Assembly: GCF_001856665.1 (NCBI RefSeq)
Contig: NZ_CP017781.1
Location: forward strand, 868,001-932,000
Direction of reading: 5' to 3'
DNA: 64,000 nucleotides
Origin: Rhodobacter xanthinilyticus
GTDB lineage: Bacteria; Pseudomonadota; Alphaproteobacteria; Rhodobacterales; Rhodobacteraceae
The notes beneath the pieces were generated by a model. That model did no database searches. It saw nothing but the letters and a program-made list of their open reading frames with translations, and was not told where the DNA came from. Both the position numbers and the translations under genes were made by a program. This document shows, one piece after another, positions 19,365 to 28,391 of the stretch; the first letter of the stretch is position 1; each line of letters starts with the position of its first letter.

Positions 19365-20648
19365 TCAGCCCTTTTTCGTGGCCTTCAGCTTGTCGATGCC
19401 GAGCGCTTTCATCGCGATCCGCTCGTAGAAGGTCTCCGAGGTGCCCTTGCGCAGCTTGTGCATGAAGTAGCGCTCGAACCCCTCCTTGGCCCAATGCACC
19501 CATTTGCCCTGCGCCGACCAGTTGACATTGCGCGGCGGGATCTGCGGCTGGGCGACGAACGCGATGCCCTGATCGCCGAAATCGGCCAGACAGACCGCGT
19601 TCCAGGTGCCGACCTCGTCGGGCTGGCCGCCGCGCACGAGGTTGCCGATGTTATGGGCGGTCGCGGTCACCATGCTCTCGATCATGAAGCCGGTCTTGGG
19701 CACGCCACAGGGCACCGGCGTCGGCGCCATCGGCGGGATCGCGACACAGACCCCGACCGCGAAGATGTTTTGATACTTCGGGTTGCGCTGATATTTGTCG
19801 ACGATGGTGAAGCCGCGCGGGTTCGACAGCCCCTCGATCCCCGACACCGCCGGAATGCCGCGGAACGCCGGCAGCATCATCGCATAGCCGAAGGGCAGCT
19901 CCTTCTCGGCCTTCACCGAGCCATCCTCGGCGATCTCCTCGACGACCATCTTGCCGTCCTCGACCTTCTTCACCCGGCAGGAGGTCATGAACTTGATATG
20001 CCGGTTGCGCATGTTCGATTCGAGCAAGCCCTTGGTGTCGCCCACCCCGTCGAGCCCGAGATGGCCCACATAGGGCTCCGAGGTCACGAAGGTCATAGGC
20101 ACCTGATCGCGGATCTTGAGCCGGCGCAGCGCGGTGTCGAGGATGAAGGTGAATTCATAGGCCGGGCCGTAGCAGCTCGCGCCCTGCACCGCGCCGATGA
20201 TGATCGGGCCGGGGTTCTTGCAGAATTTCTCGAACACATCGCGCGCATGTTCGGCGTGATCGACGTGGCAGATCGACTGGGTATAGCCCTCCGGGCCAAA
20301 GCCCTCGATCTCGTCGAAGGCGAGCTCGGGGCCGGTCGCGATCACCGCATAATCATAGCTGATCGACTGGCCATCGACGAGCTGGACGCGGTTTTCCTCC
20401 GGGTAGAGCTTCTCGGCCGCGACCGGGATGAACTCGATCCCCTTCTTCTTCATCGTCGGCGCGAGGTCGACGGTGATATCCTCCCGGTCCCGCCAGCCGA
20501 CGGCGACCCAGGGGTTCGACGGCACGAAGTGATACTTCGGATCCTTGGTGATGACGGTGATCTTGTCTTCCTTGCGGACCGAATCCCGCAGCTCGTAAGC
20601 CATGATGGCGCCGCCAAGGCCCGCGCCGATCACCACGATATGTGCCAT
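19365..20648 (-). CDS. sqr: Sulfide:quinone oxidoreductase, type I (427 aa)
   Basis: Membrane-bound flavoprotein that oxidises sulfide to polysulfide and passes electrons to quinone. The start at 20648 gives 427 residues. With this numbering the cysteines Cys127, Cys159 and Cys353, His131, His196, Glu165 and Val300 fall at the positions studied in Rhodobacter capsulatus SQR. The FAD-binding N-terminus is [27 protein letters not shown] precedes the ATG. A sulfide-responsive operator (20726-20741) overlaps its predicted -10. The gene is monocistronic, with the pyruvate kinase-like gene converging from the other side. Confidence 0.97.
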   Translation of the reverse strand: MAHIVVIGAGLGGAIMAYELRDSVRKEDKITVITKDPKYHFVPSNPWVAVGWRDREDITVDLAPTMKKKGIEFIPVAAEKLYPEENRVQLVDGQSISYDYAVIATGPELAFDEIEGFGPEGYTQSICHVDHAEHARDVFEKFCKNPGPIIIGAVQGASCYGPAYEFTFILDTALRRLKIRDQVPMTFVTSEPYVGHLGLDGVGDTKGLLESNMRNRHIKFMTSCRVKKVEDGKMVVEEIAEDGSVKAEKELPFGYAMMLPAFRGIPAVSGIEGLSNPRGFTIVDKYQRNPKYQNIFAVGVCVAIPPMAPTPVPCGVPKTGFMIESMVTATAHNIGNLVRGGQPDEVGTWNAVCLADFGDQGIAFVAQPQIPPRNVNWSAQGKWVHWAKEGFERYFMHKLRKGTSETFYERIAMKALGIDKLKATKKG

Positions 20649-20725
20649 TCCTCTCTCCCTCTCCCTGTCGCCCCGATTGTGGGTCGCCTCCGGTCTCGTA
20701 TACGTCTGCATACCAGACAGTATTC

Positions 20726-20741
20726 ATTCGCATAGCTGAAT
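20726..20741. promoter_or_regulatory. Probable SqrR/BigR operator, ATTC-N8-GAAT
   Basis: ATTCGCATAGCTGAAT is an exact ATTC-N8-GAAT dyad, the pattern reported for the ArsR-type sulfide sensors SqrR and BigR. It covers the expected -10 position of the sqr promoter, so bound repressor would block RNA polymerase. Confidence 0.75.
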
Positions 20742-20761
20742 ATGAAGGCGCCTTGTGTCAA
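20733..20761 (-). promoter_or_regulatory. sqr promoter
   Basis: On the minus strand a perfect TTGACA (20756-20761) is followed after 17 nt by CAGCTA (20733-20738) or after 18 nt by AGCTAT, a weak -10. A weak -10 beneath an operator fits an inducible gene. A TTGTG-N5-CACAA dyad (20753-20767) overlaps the -35. Confidence 0.6.
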
Positions 20762-20814
20762 GCACAATGATTCAGGTCATTTCCCGTGAGAGCGAATAAA
20801 AAAGCGCCCAACGC

Positions 20815-20842
20815 AAAAAGGCGCCCCGGGGGGGCGCCTTTC
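20815..20842 (-). terminator. Intrinsic terminator of the OmpA-like gene
   Basis: On the minus strand AAGGCGCCCC/GGGGCGCCTT forms a 10-bp stem followed by a run of five T, 20 nt after the stop codon. Confidence 0.9.
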
Positions 20843-20861
20843 GAGAGCGGGGAGGGGGCGA

Positions 20862-22616
20862 TTACTGCGCCGAGGCCGTCTGCAGCAGATCGGTGATCCG
20901 GCGCACGCTCACCCGGCGGTTGGCCTCCGAGGCGCCCTGGGTGTCGACCTTGAGGAACTGCTCGCCATAGCCCTGCACGACGAGGTTCTCCGCCGGCACC
21001 GCGAAATATTCGCTCAGCGCGAGCGCGAGCGATTCCGCCCGCCGGTCCGAGAGCGCGAGGTTGTAGGCGGCATCGCCCACCGCATCGGTATGGCCCTCGA
21101 TCAGGAAGATCTCGCGCGGGTTGCGGGCGATCTCGGCGCGGATCGTGTCGCCAAGGGCGGCGAGGCGGCGCGCCTGTTCGGGCGCGATCGCCGCGGAGCC
21201 GGTGGCGAAGGTCACATTCTCCACCGCCACCGCCGGCGCGAGCGCGCGCACCTGGGCGATCTGGCGCACCTGCGCCAGCGTGAAGCGCCGATCCGCGCCG
21301 CTCTCGCGCGCCAGCGCCGCCGCCAGCGCCTCGGCATCGGTGCTCTCTGCGACAAGGCTCGCGCGCGGCAGCGTCGAGACCTGCACGGGCGCCGCGCCTT
21401 GCGCATCGTCGATCAGGACATAACGCCGCCCGTCCGGGTCGATGCGCGTGCGCTGCACGATCCGGCGCTGGGCGTCATAGACGGTGATGATCTGCGTGCC
21501 ATCGGCCTTGGTCGAGACCGTGCGGCTCGAGCCATCGGGGAAGGTCTGCGTGCTCATCGTCGAGCCCGGCTGACGCAGGAGCGCATTGTCGTCCTTGATC
21601 ACCTGATAGGTGCCGTCGGGGTTTTGCACCACGATCCGGTCGCCCGAATTCGCCGCGACCTCGCTGCCGTTGGTCAAAAGCGTGCCGACCGCGAGCGCGC
21701 CGAGCCCGAGGATCGCGAGCTTCTCGACATCGGAGAGGCCCTTGTCCTTGGTCTTGGCGGTGGGTTGGGGCGCGGGGACGGCGGGCGCCGCGGTGGTGGC
21801 GATCGTCGAGCCGAAATCCTCGCCCGAGCTGCGCGCGGTCTCCTCGGTGATCACCTCCTCGGTGACGGTGGCGCCGGCGGGGGCCTCGGCGCCCGCCTCG
21901 GTGCCGGCCTCGAGCGCGGCATTGGCCACCGGTGCGCCGGTCTCGGCCGCGCCCGCGGCCTCGATCGCGGTCTCGAGCTGCTGGACGCTCTCGGCCTCAG
22001 CGGGGCTGCGGGTCGGGGCGGGGGCCGCCTCGCCGCCGCCCAGACGGGCGCGCAGCGCCTCGACATCGGTCTGCGGGGCGGGGGCTGCCTCGGGGGCGGG
22101 TTCGGCGGTCGCGGCCGGCGCCTCGGGCGCGGTCGGCGCGGCGGTCACCGGCTCGGCGGCAGGCTCGGCCTTCGGTTTCTTCTTGGGCTTGGGCTCCTCG
22201 GCGGCGGGCGCCTGCGCGGGCGCGGCCTCGGGGGCCGGGGCGCTCTCCACCGTGGGCTCAGCCCCGGCTGCGGGGGCGGCCTCGGGGGCGAGGGTGGGGG
22301 CCGCTTCCGGGGCGGTCTTCGCGGGTTTCGGCTCTTTCACCTTCCGCGCGGGGCTCTCGGGCTGCGCCTCGGGCGCGGCTTCGGGGGCAGGCGCGGCTTC
22401 GGACGCCGCGGGGGCCTTGGCGCGGCCCGTCTCGGCCGCCCCGCCGCCCGCCCCGCCGCCCCCCATGCAGGCGGCGCGTGCCTCCTCGGGGCTCGCGCCC
22501 GCGGCGGTTTTCTGGGTGATGCAGGCGGCCGTGGCCAGCCCCTGGGCGGGGGCAAAGCTCGGCGCCAGGGTGGCAAGGCCCGCCACGAGCGCGGTGGTGG
22601 TCTTGAAGCGTTTCAT
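20862..22616 (-). CDS. OmpA-family protein with Ala/Pro/Glu-rich N-terminal region (584 aa)
   Basis: Exported protein with an N-terminal signal peptide (MKRFKTTTALVAGLATLAPSFAPAQG). About 230 residues of low-complexity Ala/Pro/Glu sequence follow, then a hydrophobic segment near residues 285-300 (KLAILGLGALAVGTLLTNG). The end is a C-terminal OmpA domain: VTFATGSAAIAPEQ, IEGHTDAVGDAAYN, LSDRRAESLALAL, VQGYGEQF and EANRRVSVR. The OmpA domain binds peptidoglycan, so the protein probably tethers the outer membrane or spans the periplasm. The start at 22616 was chosen because GGGAGACCCCG precedes it. It has its own terminator. Confidence 0.9.
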   Translation of the reverse strand: MKRFKTTTALVAGLATLAPSFAPAQGLATAACITQKTAAGASPEEARAACMGGGGAGGGAAETGRAKAPAASEAAPAPEAAPEAQPESPARKVKEPKPAKTAPEAAPTLAPEAAPAAGAEPTVESAPAPEAAPAQAPAAEEPKPKKKPKAEPAAEPVTAAPTAPEAPAATAEPAPEAAPAPQTDVEALRARLGGGEAAPAPTRSPAEAESVQQLETAIEAAGAAETGAPVANAALEAGTEAGAEAPAGATVTEEVITEETARSSGEDFGSTIATTAAPAVPAPQPTAKTKDKGLSDVEKLAILGLGALAVGTLLTNGSEVAANSGDRIVVQNPDGTYQVIKDDNALLRQPGSTMSTQTFPDGSSRTVSTKADGTQIITVYDAQRRIVQRTRIDPDGRRYVLIDDAQGAAPVQVSTLPRASLVAESTDAEALAAALARESGADRRFTLAQVRQIAQVRALAPAVAVENVTFATGSAAIAPEQARRLAALGDTIRAEIARNPREIFLIEGHTDAVGDAAYNLALSDRRAESLALALSEYFAVPAENLVVQGYGEQFLKVDTQGASEANRRVSVRRITDLLQTASAQ

Positions 22617-22731
22617 CGGGGTCTCCCTCTTGGCGGCGCGGTGCCGCACATCGGGAGAGTAACGCGCCCGGGCGCGGGCGGTTCCTCACATCCCGGCGAG
22701 GGGGCGGGCCTCGGCGCGCTTCCGCCGAACC

Positions 22732-22758
22732 AAAAAGGCGGGCCCGAGGGCCCGCCTT
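22732..22758 (-). terminator. Intrinsic terminator of the xdh-ABC transporter operon
   Basis: On the minus strand AAGGCGGGCCC/GGGCCCGCCTT forms an 11-bp stem followed by T5. It lies 23 nt after the BMP gene and ends the long purine operon. Confidence 0.9.
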
Positions 22759-22780
22759 CCGCCGCCCGCAGGCTGCGCGA

Positions 22781-23863
22781 TTACTTCGGCAGTTCGGCCG
22801 AGATCCCTTCGACGAAGAAATTCATCCCCGCCAGCACGCCATCCTCCGGGGTCTCGCCCGCGGCAAGCCAGGCCGAGCCGTCTTGCTTGTTGAGCGGGCC
22901 GGTGAAGGGGTGATACTCGCCCGCGCCGATCTTGTCCTTGAGCGCCATCGCCTCGGCCTTGACCTCTTCGGGCACTTCCGAGGTGATCTCGCCGATGCCG
23001 ACCATGCCGGTGCCGATGCCGCCCCAGGTCGCTTGCGTCTTCCAGCTGCCATCGAGCGCGGCGCCGACGCGTTCGATGTAATAGGGCGCCCAGTTGTCGA
23101 TCGTCGAGCCGACGCGCGGTTTGGGCGCGAAGGCCGACATGTCCGAGGCCTGACCGAAGGTGTAGACGTTGCCCGCTTCCTGCGCCTTGGCCTGCGGCGC
23201 GGTCGAGTCGGTGTGCTGCAGCACGAAATCGCAGCCCTCCGAGATCAGCGCGGCGGCGGCATCGGCCTCTTTCGCCGGGTCGAACCAGGTATAGGCCCAG
23301 ACCACCTTCATCTCGACATCGGGGTTGACCTTCTTGGCGTGGATATAGGCGGCGTTGATGCCCTGGATGACCTCGGGGATCGGGAACGAGCCGATATAGC
23401 CGATCTTGTTGGTCTTGGTCATGCGGCCCGCGATCGTGCCCTGAATGGCGCGGCCTTCATAGAAACGCGCGTCATAGGTGGCGACGTTCTCGGCGCTCTT
23501 GTAGCCGGTGGCATGCTCGAATTTCACATCCGGGAACTTGGCGGCGACGTTCATCACCGAATCCATGTAGCCAAACGAGGTCGCGAAGATCAGCTTGTTG
23601 CCGGCCAGCGCGAGCTGGGTCAGGGCGCGCTCGGCGTCCGGGCCCTCGGCGACCGATTCCATGAAGGTGACCTGCACCTTGTCGCCATATTCCTTCTCGA
23701 TCGCCTGACGGCCCTGATCGTGCTGGTAGGACCAGCCCATGTCGCCCACCGGGCCGACATAGATGAAGCCGATCTTGAGCGGGTCGGCGGCGAAAGCCGG
23801 CAGGCCCGAGGCCGCGAGAACGGCGGTCGCGGCGGTGGTGGTGAGGAAGGATCTGCGGTTCAT
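22781..23863 (-). CDS. BMP-family ABC transporter substrate-binding protein (360 aa)
   Basis: Periplasmic binding protein of the basic membrane protein (PnrA/Med) family, whose characterised members bind purine nucleosides or related purines. The N-terminus MNRRSFLTTTAATAVLA is a twin-arginine-type signal with cleavage after AFA. The mature part begins DPLKIGFIYVGPVGDMGWSY, the hallmark of the family. GGGGAG precedes the ATG at 23863. It is the last gene of the operon, 52 nt after the second permease and with its own ribosome binding site, as expected for a binding protein made in excess. Confidence 0.94.
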   Translation of the reverse strand: MNRRSFLTTTAATAVLAASGLPAFAADPLKIGFIYVGPVGDMGWSYQHDQGRQAIEKEYGDKVQVTFMESVAEGPDAERALTQLALAGNKLIFATSFGYMDSVMNVAAKFPDVKFEHATGYKSAENVATYDARFYEGRAIQGTIAGRMTKTNKIGYIGSFPIPEVIQGINAAYIHAKKVNPDVEMKVVWAYTWFDPAKEADAAAALISEGCDFVLQHTDSTAPQAKAQEAGNVYTFGQASDMSAFAPKPRVGSTIDNWAPYYIERVGAALDGSWKTQATWGGIGTGMVGIGEITSEVPEEVKAEAMALKDKIGAGEYHPFTGPLNKQDGSAWLAAGETPEDGVLAGMNFFVEGISAELPK

Positions 23864-23915
23864 GGGAACTCCCCGTTGGTTATGGGCCGCGCGGGCCCGA
23901 GATGAGTGCCGCCGC

Positions 23916-24848
23916 TCAGCGCGCGGCATGGAACGACCGGCCGAGATCGGCAGGCGCGGCCTGGGCGCCTCGGCGGTGAAGAACGGACAGGATGACAAGC
24001 GCGATGATGGTGATGACATAGGGCGCCATCGACAGGAAATGCACCGGGATCGCATAGCCCGCCGCCTGGAGTTGCAGTTGCAGCGCGGTGATGCCGCCGA
24101 AGAGATAGGCGCCGATCAGCACCCGCTCGGCCCGCCACGAGGCAAAGACCACGATCGCGAGCGCAATCCAGCCCGCGCCCGCGGTCATCCCCTCGGTCCA
24201 TTGCGGCACCCGCACGAGGCTCAGATAGGCGCCGCCCAAGCCCGCCAGCGCCCCGCCGAAGACGAGCGCGGCGATCCGCACGCCGACGACCCGGTAGCCG
24301 AGCGCATGGGCCGCGCCCGCGTTCTCGCCCACCGCCCGCAGCACGAGCCCGAGGCGGGAATATTTCAAGAACCCCCAGACCGCCGCGACCAACCCGAGCG
24401 AGAGATAAACCACCCAGTCATGGCCGAAGAGGATCGGCCCGACGACCGGCAGATCGGCGAGCGGGCCGAAGGGCACCTTGCCGGTCGGCGGCGGGCGCAC
24501 GCCCTCATACCCCTTGCCAAAGAGCGCCGAGAGCCCGAGCCCGAACAGCGTGAGCGCAAGCCCCGTCGCGGTCTGGTTGGAGAGAAACACCTGGGTGAGC
24601 ACGCCAAAGAGGAGCGCAAGCGCCGCGCCCGCGAGCGCCCCCGCGACAAAGCCCGCCACCGGCGAGCCGGTGGTGACCGCGGCCGCAAAGCCGCCCATCG
24701 CGCCCATGATCATCATCCCCTCGACCCCGAGGTTCAACACGCCCGCCTTCTCGGCCACCAGTTCCCCCGTCGCCGCCAGCAGAACCGGCGTCGAGGCGAC
24801 CATCAGCGTGGCGCCCAGCGTGACGATATCGATGCCGCCGACCATCAT
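23916..24848 (-). CDS. ABC transporter permease 2, purine/nucleoside type (310 aa)
   Basis: BPD_transp_2 family permease with about nine to ten hydrophobic segments. LVAEKAGVLNLGVEGMMIMGAMGGFA is the characteristic motif of BMP-linked permeases. The start overlaps the stop of the first permease by 4 nt (ATGA at 24845-24848) and has GGGAGGG upstream. It forms the membrane channel with permease 1. Confidence 0.93.
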   Translation of the reverse strand: MMVGGIDIVTLGATLMVASTPVLLAATGELVAEKAGVLNLGVEGMMIMGAMGGFAAAVTTGSPVAGFVAGALAGAALALLFGVLTQVFLSNQTATGLALTLFGLGLSALFGKGYEGVRPPPTGKVPFGPLADLPVVGPILFGHDWVVYLSLGLVAAVWGFLKYSRLGLVLRAVGENAGAAHALGYRVVGVRIAALVFGGALAGLGGAYLSLVRVPQWTEGMTAGAGWIALAIVVFASWRAERVLIGAYLFGGITALQLQLQAAGYAIPVHFLSMAPYVITIIALVILSVLHRRGAQAAPADLGRSFHAAR

Positions 24849-25924
24849 GCGCGGGCCCTCCCGATGCGGATACGGTAATTCGTGAGCAGGTCGAACCCCA
24901 AGAGGAAAAACAGCAGCATCCCCTGAAACACCTGGATCGCCGCCGAGGGCAGGCCGAGCATGAGCTGCGCCATGTCGCCGCCGATATAGGTCAGCGCCAT
25001 CAAAAGCCCCGCGAGCCCGATCCCGATCGGATGGAGCCGCCCGAGGAAGGCCACGATGATCGCGGCAAAGCCGTAGCCGACGTTGAAACTGTCGGTGATC
25101 TGCCCCGAGGGCCCGGCGACCTCGAAGAGCCCCGCAAGCCCCGCGAGCGCCCCCGAAAGCCCGAGGCACAGCATCACGAGCCGCGCCGGCACCACGCCCG
25201 CAAACCGCGCCGCCCGCGGCGCCTCGCCCGCGACCCGGATGCGGAACCCCGCGATATGGCGATGCATGAGCACATAGGCCCCGATCACCGCCGCCAGCGC
25301 CGCAAACACCCCCCAATGCGCGCCGGTGCCCGCGATCAGCTCGGGGTTGAAGGCGGAGGGGTATTGCTGAAGGTTGCGCGAGCCCGGAAAGCCATAGCCC
25401 TCGGGGTTTTTCAGCGGCCCGAAGGCGACATAGGCCAGCAGGTTCTGCGCGACATAGACGAGCATCAGCGAGACGAGGATCTCGGAGGTGCCGAAAACGA
25501 CCTTCAAAACCGCCGGGATCAGCCCCCAAAGGAGCCCGCCGAGCGCGCCTGCCACCACCATCCCTGGAAAGATCCAGCCGCTCTCGGCCGGAAAGGCCGC
25601 CAGCGCCACCGCCGCGCCACAGATCGCGCCGATGATATATTGCCCCTCGGCGCCGATGTTCCAGATCCCGGCCTTGAAGCCCACCGCGAGCCCCGAGGCG
25701 ATCAGGATCAACGGCCCCGCCTTGACCAGCAACTGGCTGCGGAAATAGCCCGCATTCGGCCCGAAGAGCGGGTCCCAGAAGATCATCCGGATCGCCTCGA
25801 ACGGGTCCTTGCCGAGCGCGGCGAACAGAAGCCCCCCCGCCACCATCGTCGCCAGCACCGCCACCACAGGCGTCGTCCAGGCCCAGAATTTCGACGGCGT
25901 CGGCCGTTTGATCAGCGCGATCAT
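24845..25924 (-). CDS. ABC transporter permease 1, purine/nucleoside type (359 aa)
   Basis: BPD_transp_2 family inner-membrane permease. The signature is GLAVGFKAGIWNIGAEGQYIIGAI, with VFGTSEILVSLMLVYVAQNL downstream. Multiple transmembrane helices start at about residue 15. It overlaps the ATPase gene by 4 nt on one side (25921-25924) and permease 2 by 4 nt on the other, showing tight coupling. Confidence 0.93.
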   Translation of the reverse strand: MIALIKRPTPSKFWAWTTPVVAVLATMVAGGLLFAALGKDPFEAIRMIFWDPLFGPNAGYFRSQLLVKAGPLILIASGLAVGFKAGIWNIGAEGQYIIGAICGAAVALAAFPAESGWIFPGMVVAGALGGLLWGLIPAVLKVVFGTSEILVSLMLVYVAQNLLAYVAFGPLKNPEGYGFPGSRNLQQYPSAFNPELIAGTGAHWGVFAALAAVIGAYVLMHRHIAGFRIRVAGEAPRAARFAGVVPARLVMLCLGLSGALAGLAGLFEVAGPSGQITDSFNVGYGFAAIIVAFLGRLHPIGIGLAGLLMALTYIGGDMAQLMLGLPSAAIQVFQGMLLFFLLGFDLLTNYRIRIGRARA

Positions 25925-27435
25925 TGCGCGGCCTCCATCCCATGCACCCCGCCGAGCATCAGCCCGATCTCGTCGATCGTCAGCCCCTCGGTCGGGCGGG
26001 GCGCGCTCAGCCGCCCCTCGTTGAGCGCGCAGAACCGGTCCGCGATCTCCATCACCTCGTCGAGATCCTGGCTGATCACGATCACCGCCGCGCCCTTGGC
26101 CGCCAGCGCCAGCAAAGCCTGCCGGATCGCCGCCGCCGCCGCCGCATCGACCCCCCAAGTCGGCTGGTTGACGATCAGCACCTCGGGGAATTGCAATACC
26201 TCGCGGCCGATCACGAATTTCTGCAAATTGCCGCCCGAAAGCGCCCGCGCCGCGACCTGCGGGCCCGGGGTGCGCACGTCGAACTCGCGGATCACCTCCT
26301 CGGCGAAGAGCCGCGCGGCCTTCATGTCGAGCAGGCCCTTGTGGGTCAGCGGGCGGCGCACCGTGCCGGTCAAAAGCGCGTTTTCCGTCAGGCTCATCGC
26401 GGGCACCGCGGCGTGGCCCAGCCGCTCCTCGGGCGCGCCCTGCAACCCCAGCCGCCGCCGGTCATTGGGCCCGAGCGCGGAGACATCCTGGCCATGCAAA
26501 AACACCGTGCCCGGCGCCGAGACCCGCTCGCCCGAAAGCGTCGCAAGCAACTCCTCCTGGCCGTTGCCCGCAACCCCGCCGATGCCCAAAATCTCGCCCG
26601 AGCGCAGCGCCAGCGACACCTGTTTGAGCGCGGGCCCGAATTGCGACATCGGCGCGAGATCGAGCGCCCGCACCTCGAGGATCACCGGCCCGAGCGGGCG
26701 CACCGCGCGCTCGGTCGTGGCAAATTCGCCCCCCACCATCATCTCGGCCAATTCGCGCGCGGTTTTCTCGCGCGGCGTGCAGGTGCCCACCACCTTGCCC
26801 CCCCGCAGCACCGTCGCCGCATCGCATAGCGAGCGGATCTCCTCGAGCTTGTGCGAGATATAGAGGATCGCCGTGCCCTCGGCCGAGAGCTTGCGCAGCG
26901 TGCGAAACAGGATCTCGACCTCCTGCGGCGTGAGCACCGAGGTCGGCTCATCCATGATCAGGAGCTTGGGGTCCTGCAACAGACAGCGGATGATCTCGAC
27001 GCGCTGCCGCTCGCCCGCGGAGAGGTCGCCCACCGTGCGCGCCGGGTCGAGCGGCAGGCCGTAAGCCGTTGAAATCTCGCGGATCCGCGCGGCAAGCTGG
27101 CGCATCGGCGGCGGGTTTTCCATGCCGAGCGCGACATTCTCGGCGACATTGAGCGCCTCGAAAAGCGAGAAATGCTGGAACACCATCGCCACGCCCGAAG
27201 CCCGCGCCGCGCGCGGCTCGGCCGGCGTATAGGGCGCGCCCGCGAGCCGCATCTCGCCGGCATCGGGCTTCACCAGCCCGTAGATCATCTTCACGAGCGT
27301 CGATTTGCCCGCGCCATTCTCGCCCAAAAGCGCATGAACCTCGCCCGGCGCGACCGCGAATCCCACGCCATCATTGGCCACGACCCCGGGATAGGCCTTG
27401 GTCAGGCCCACGATTTCGAGAAGTTTGTCCCCCAT
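25921..27435 (-). CDS. ABC transporter ATPase with two nucleotide-binding domains (504 aa)
   Basis: Tandem ATPase of the sugar/nucleoside importer type. The first domain is complete: Walker A GENGAGKST, signature LSAGERQRVEI and Walker B LLIMDEPT. The second has the degenerate Walker A GVAGNGQEE, signature LSGGNLQK and Walker B VLIVNQPTWGVD, as usual in this group where one site is not catalytic. I start at the ATG at 27435. A GTG at 27438, overlapping the xdhC stop codon as GTGA, is also possible. It powers import through the two permeases downstream. Confidence 0.94.
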   Translation of the reverse strand: MGDKLLEIVGLTKAYPGVVANDGVGFAVAPGEVHALLGENGAGKSTLVKMIYGLVKPDAGEMRLAGAPYTPAEPRAARASGVAMVFQHFSLFEALNVAENVALGMENPPPMRQLAARIREISTAYGLPLDPARTVGDLSAGERQRVEIIRCLLQDPKLLIMDEPTSVLTPQEVEILFRTLRKLSAEGTAILYISHKLEEIRSLCDAATVLRGGKVVGTCTPREKTARELAEMMVGGEFATTERAVRPLGPVILEVRALDLAPMSQFGPALKQVSLALRSGEILGIGGVAGNGQEELLATLSGERVSAPGTVFLHGQDVSALGPNDRRRLGLQGAPEERLGHAAVPAMSLTENALLTGTVRRPLTHKGLLDMKAARLFAEEVIREFDVRTPGPQVAARALSGGNLQKFVIGREVLQFPEVLIVNQPTWGVDAAAAAAIRQALLALAAKGAAVIVISQDLDEVMEIADRFCALNEGRLSAPRPTEGLTIDEIGLMLGGVHGMEAAQ

Positions 27436-28391
27436 CACCCGGCGCGGTCCTTCTTCTGGCGGGGCCGTGCCCCGGCGCTCATGCCCCTGATTAGCGCGGA
27501 GGCGACGCCAACCGCAATGGCCTGAGGGTGTTTCCCCAAGGTCGGATCGCCTATCGGACAGGCAATGCGCGAAATTTGGGCGCTGTCATGGCCGAGCCCG
27601 GCGAGGCGCGCGCGAAACCGCGCCCATTTGGTGGCCGAGCCGATCAGCCCGAGCGAGCCGAAGCCATGGCCGAGCAGCCGGTGGCAGAGCTCGAGATCGA
27701 GCGCGTGGCTGTAGGTCAGCACGAGATGATCGGCCGCGCGCGGGGCGAGGGGGACGAGATCGGCCGGGTTGGCGGCGATCAGTGGCGTGACGCCGGCAGG
27801 GATCGTTTCGGGGAAACGCTCGGCGCCGCTGTCGGCCCAGGAGATCGCGAGCCCCGGCAGCGGCGCGAGCACCGACACGAGCGCCCGCCCGACATGGCCC
27901 GCCCCCCAGATCCAGAGTGCGCGCGCCGGCGCCGCGACCGCCTCGAGAAGCCAGCCCTCGATCAGCAGCGCCGGCGCCTCGCCCCGGTCGCGCACCCGCG
28001 CCAGAGCCCTGCGCACGCCGAGCGGCATCTCCCCCGCGCTCGCGCCCGCAACCGGCCGCGCCCAGATCCCCGGCGCCAAGCCCGCCACGGTCTCGGCCGC
28101 GAGCGCCTCATAGGCGAGCGTGACCGCGCCGCCGCAACATTGCCCCCGCGCAGGCCCGAGCGCGATCCGCTCGAGCCGGCCCGGCCCGCCGCGCGCCAGG
28201 ATCTCGCGCGCCCGCGCCATCGCCTCGAATTCGAGCGCCCCGCCGCCGATCGTGCCCTCAGCCCAATCGGCGCCGACCAGCATCGCCGCCCCCGCCTCGC
28301 GCGGCGTCGAGCCCTGTGTTTCGGCCACCAGAACCCGCAGGAAAGGCCCGCGCGCCGCCGCCCGGCCGAGCGCCTCGCGATCGAGACTCAT
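27435..28391 (-). CDS. xdhC: Xanthine dehydrogenase accessory protein XdhC (318 aa)
   Basis: Binds molybdenum cofactor and delivers the sulfurated form to XdhB. This role was established in Rhodobacter capsulatus. The N-terminal part has VAETQGSTPREAGAAMLV and the cysteine motif GPARGQCCGG. The C-terminal Rossmann part shows LWIWGAGHVGRALVSVL and GLIGSATKWARFR. The start overlaps the xdhB stop by 4 nt (28388-28391). Having the dedicated chaperone in the operon supports a functional XDH. Confidence 0.95.
   Translation of the reverse strand: MSLDREALGRAAARGPFLRVLVAETQGSTPREAGAAMLVGADWAEGTIGGGALEFEAMARAREILARGGPGRLERIALGPARGQCCGGAVTLAYEALAAETVAGLAPGIWARPVAGASAGEMPLGVRRALARVRDRGEAPALLIEGWLLEAVAAPARALWIWGAGHVGRALVSVLAPLPGLAISWADSGAERFPETIPAGVTPLIAANPADLVPLAPRAADHLVLTYSHALDLELCHRLLGHGFGSLGLIGSATKWARFRARLAGLGHDSAQISRIACPIGDPTLGKHPQAIAVGVASALIRGMSAGARPRQKKDRAG

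Noticed and set aside
23916-25943. Upstream extension of permease 2 through the permease 1 gene
   Set aside because: The extension is the shadow of permease 1 in another frame. The ATGA overlap at 24845-24848 with GGGAGGG is the real start.
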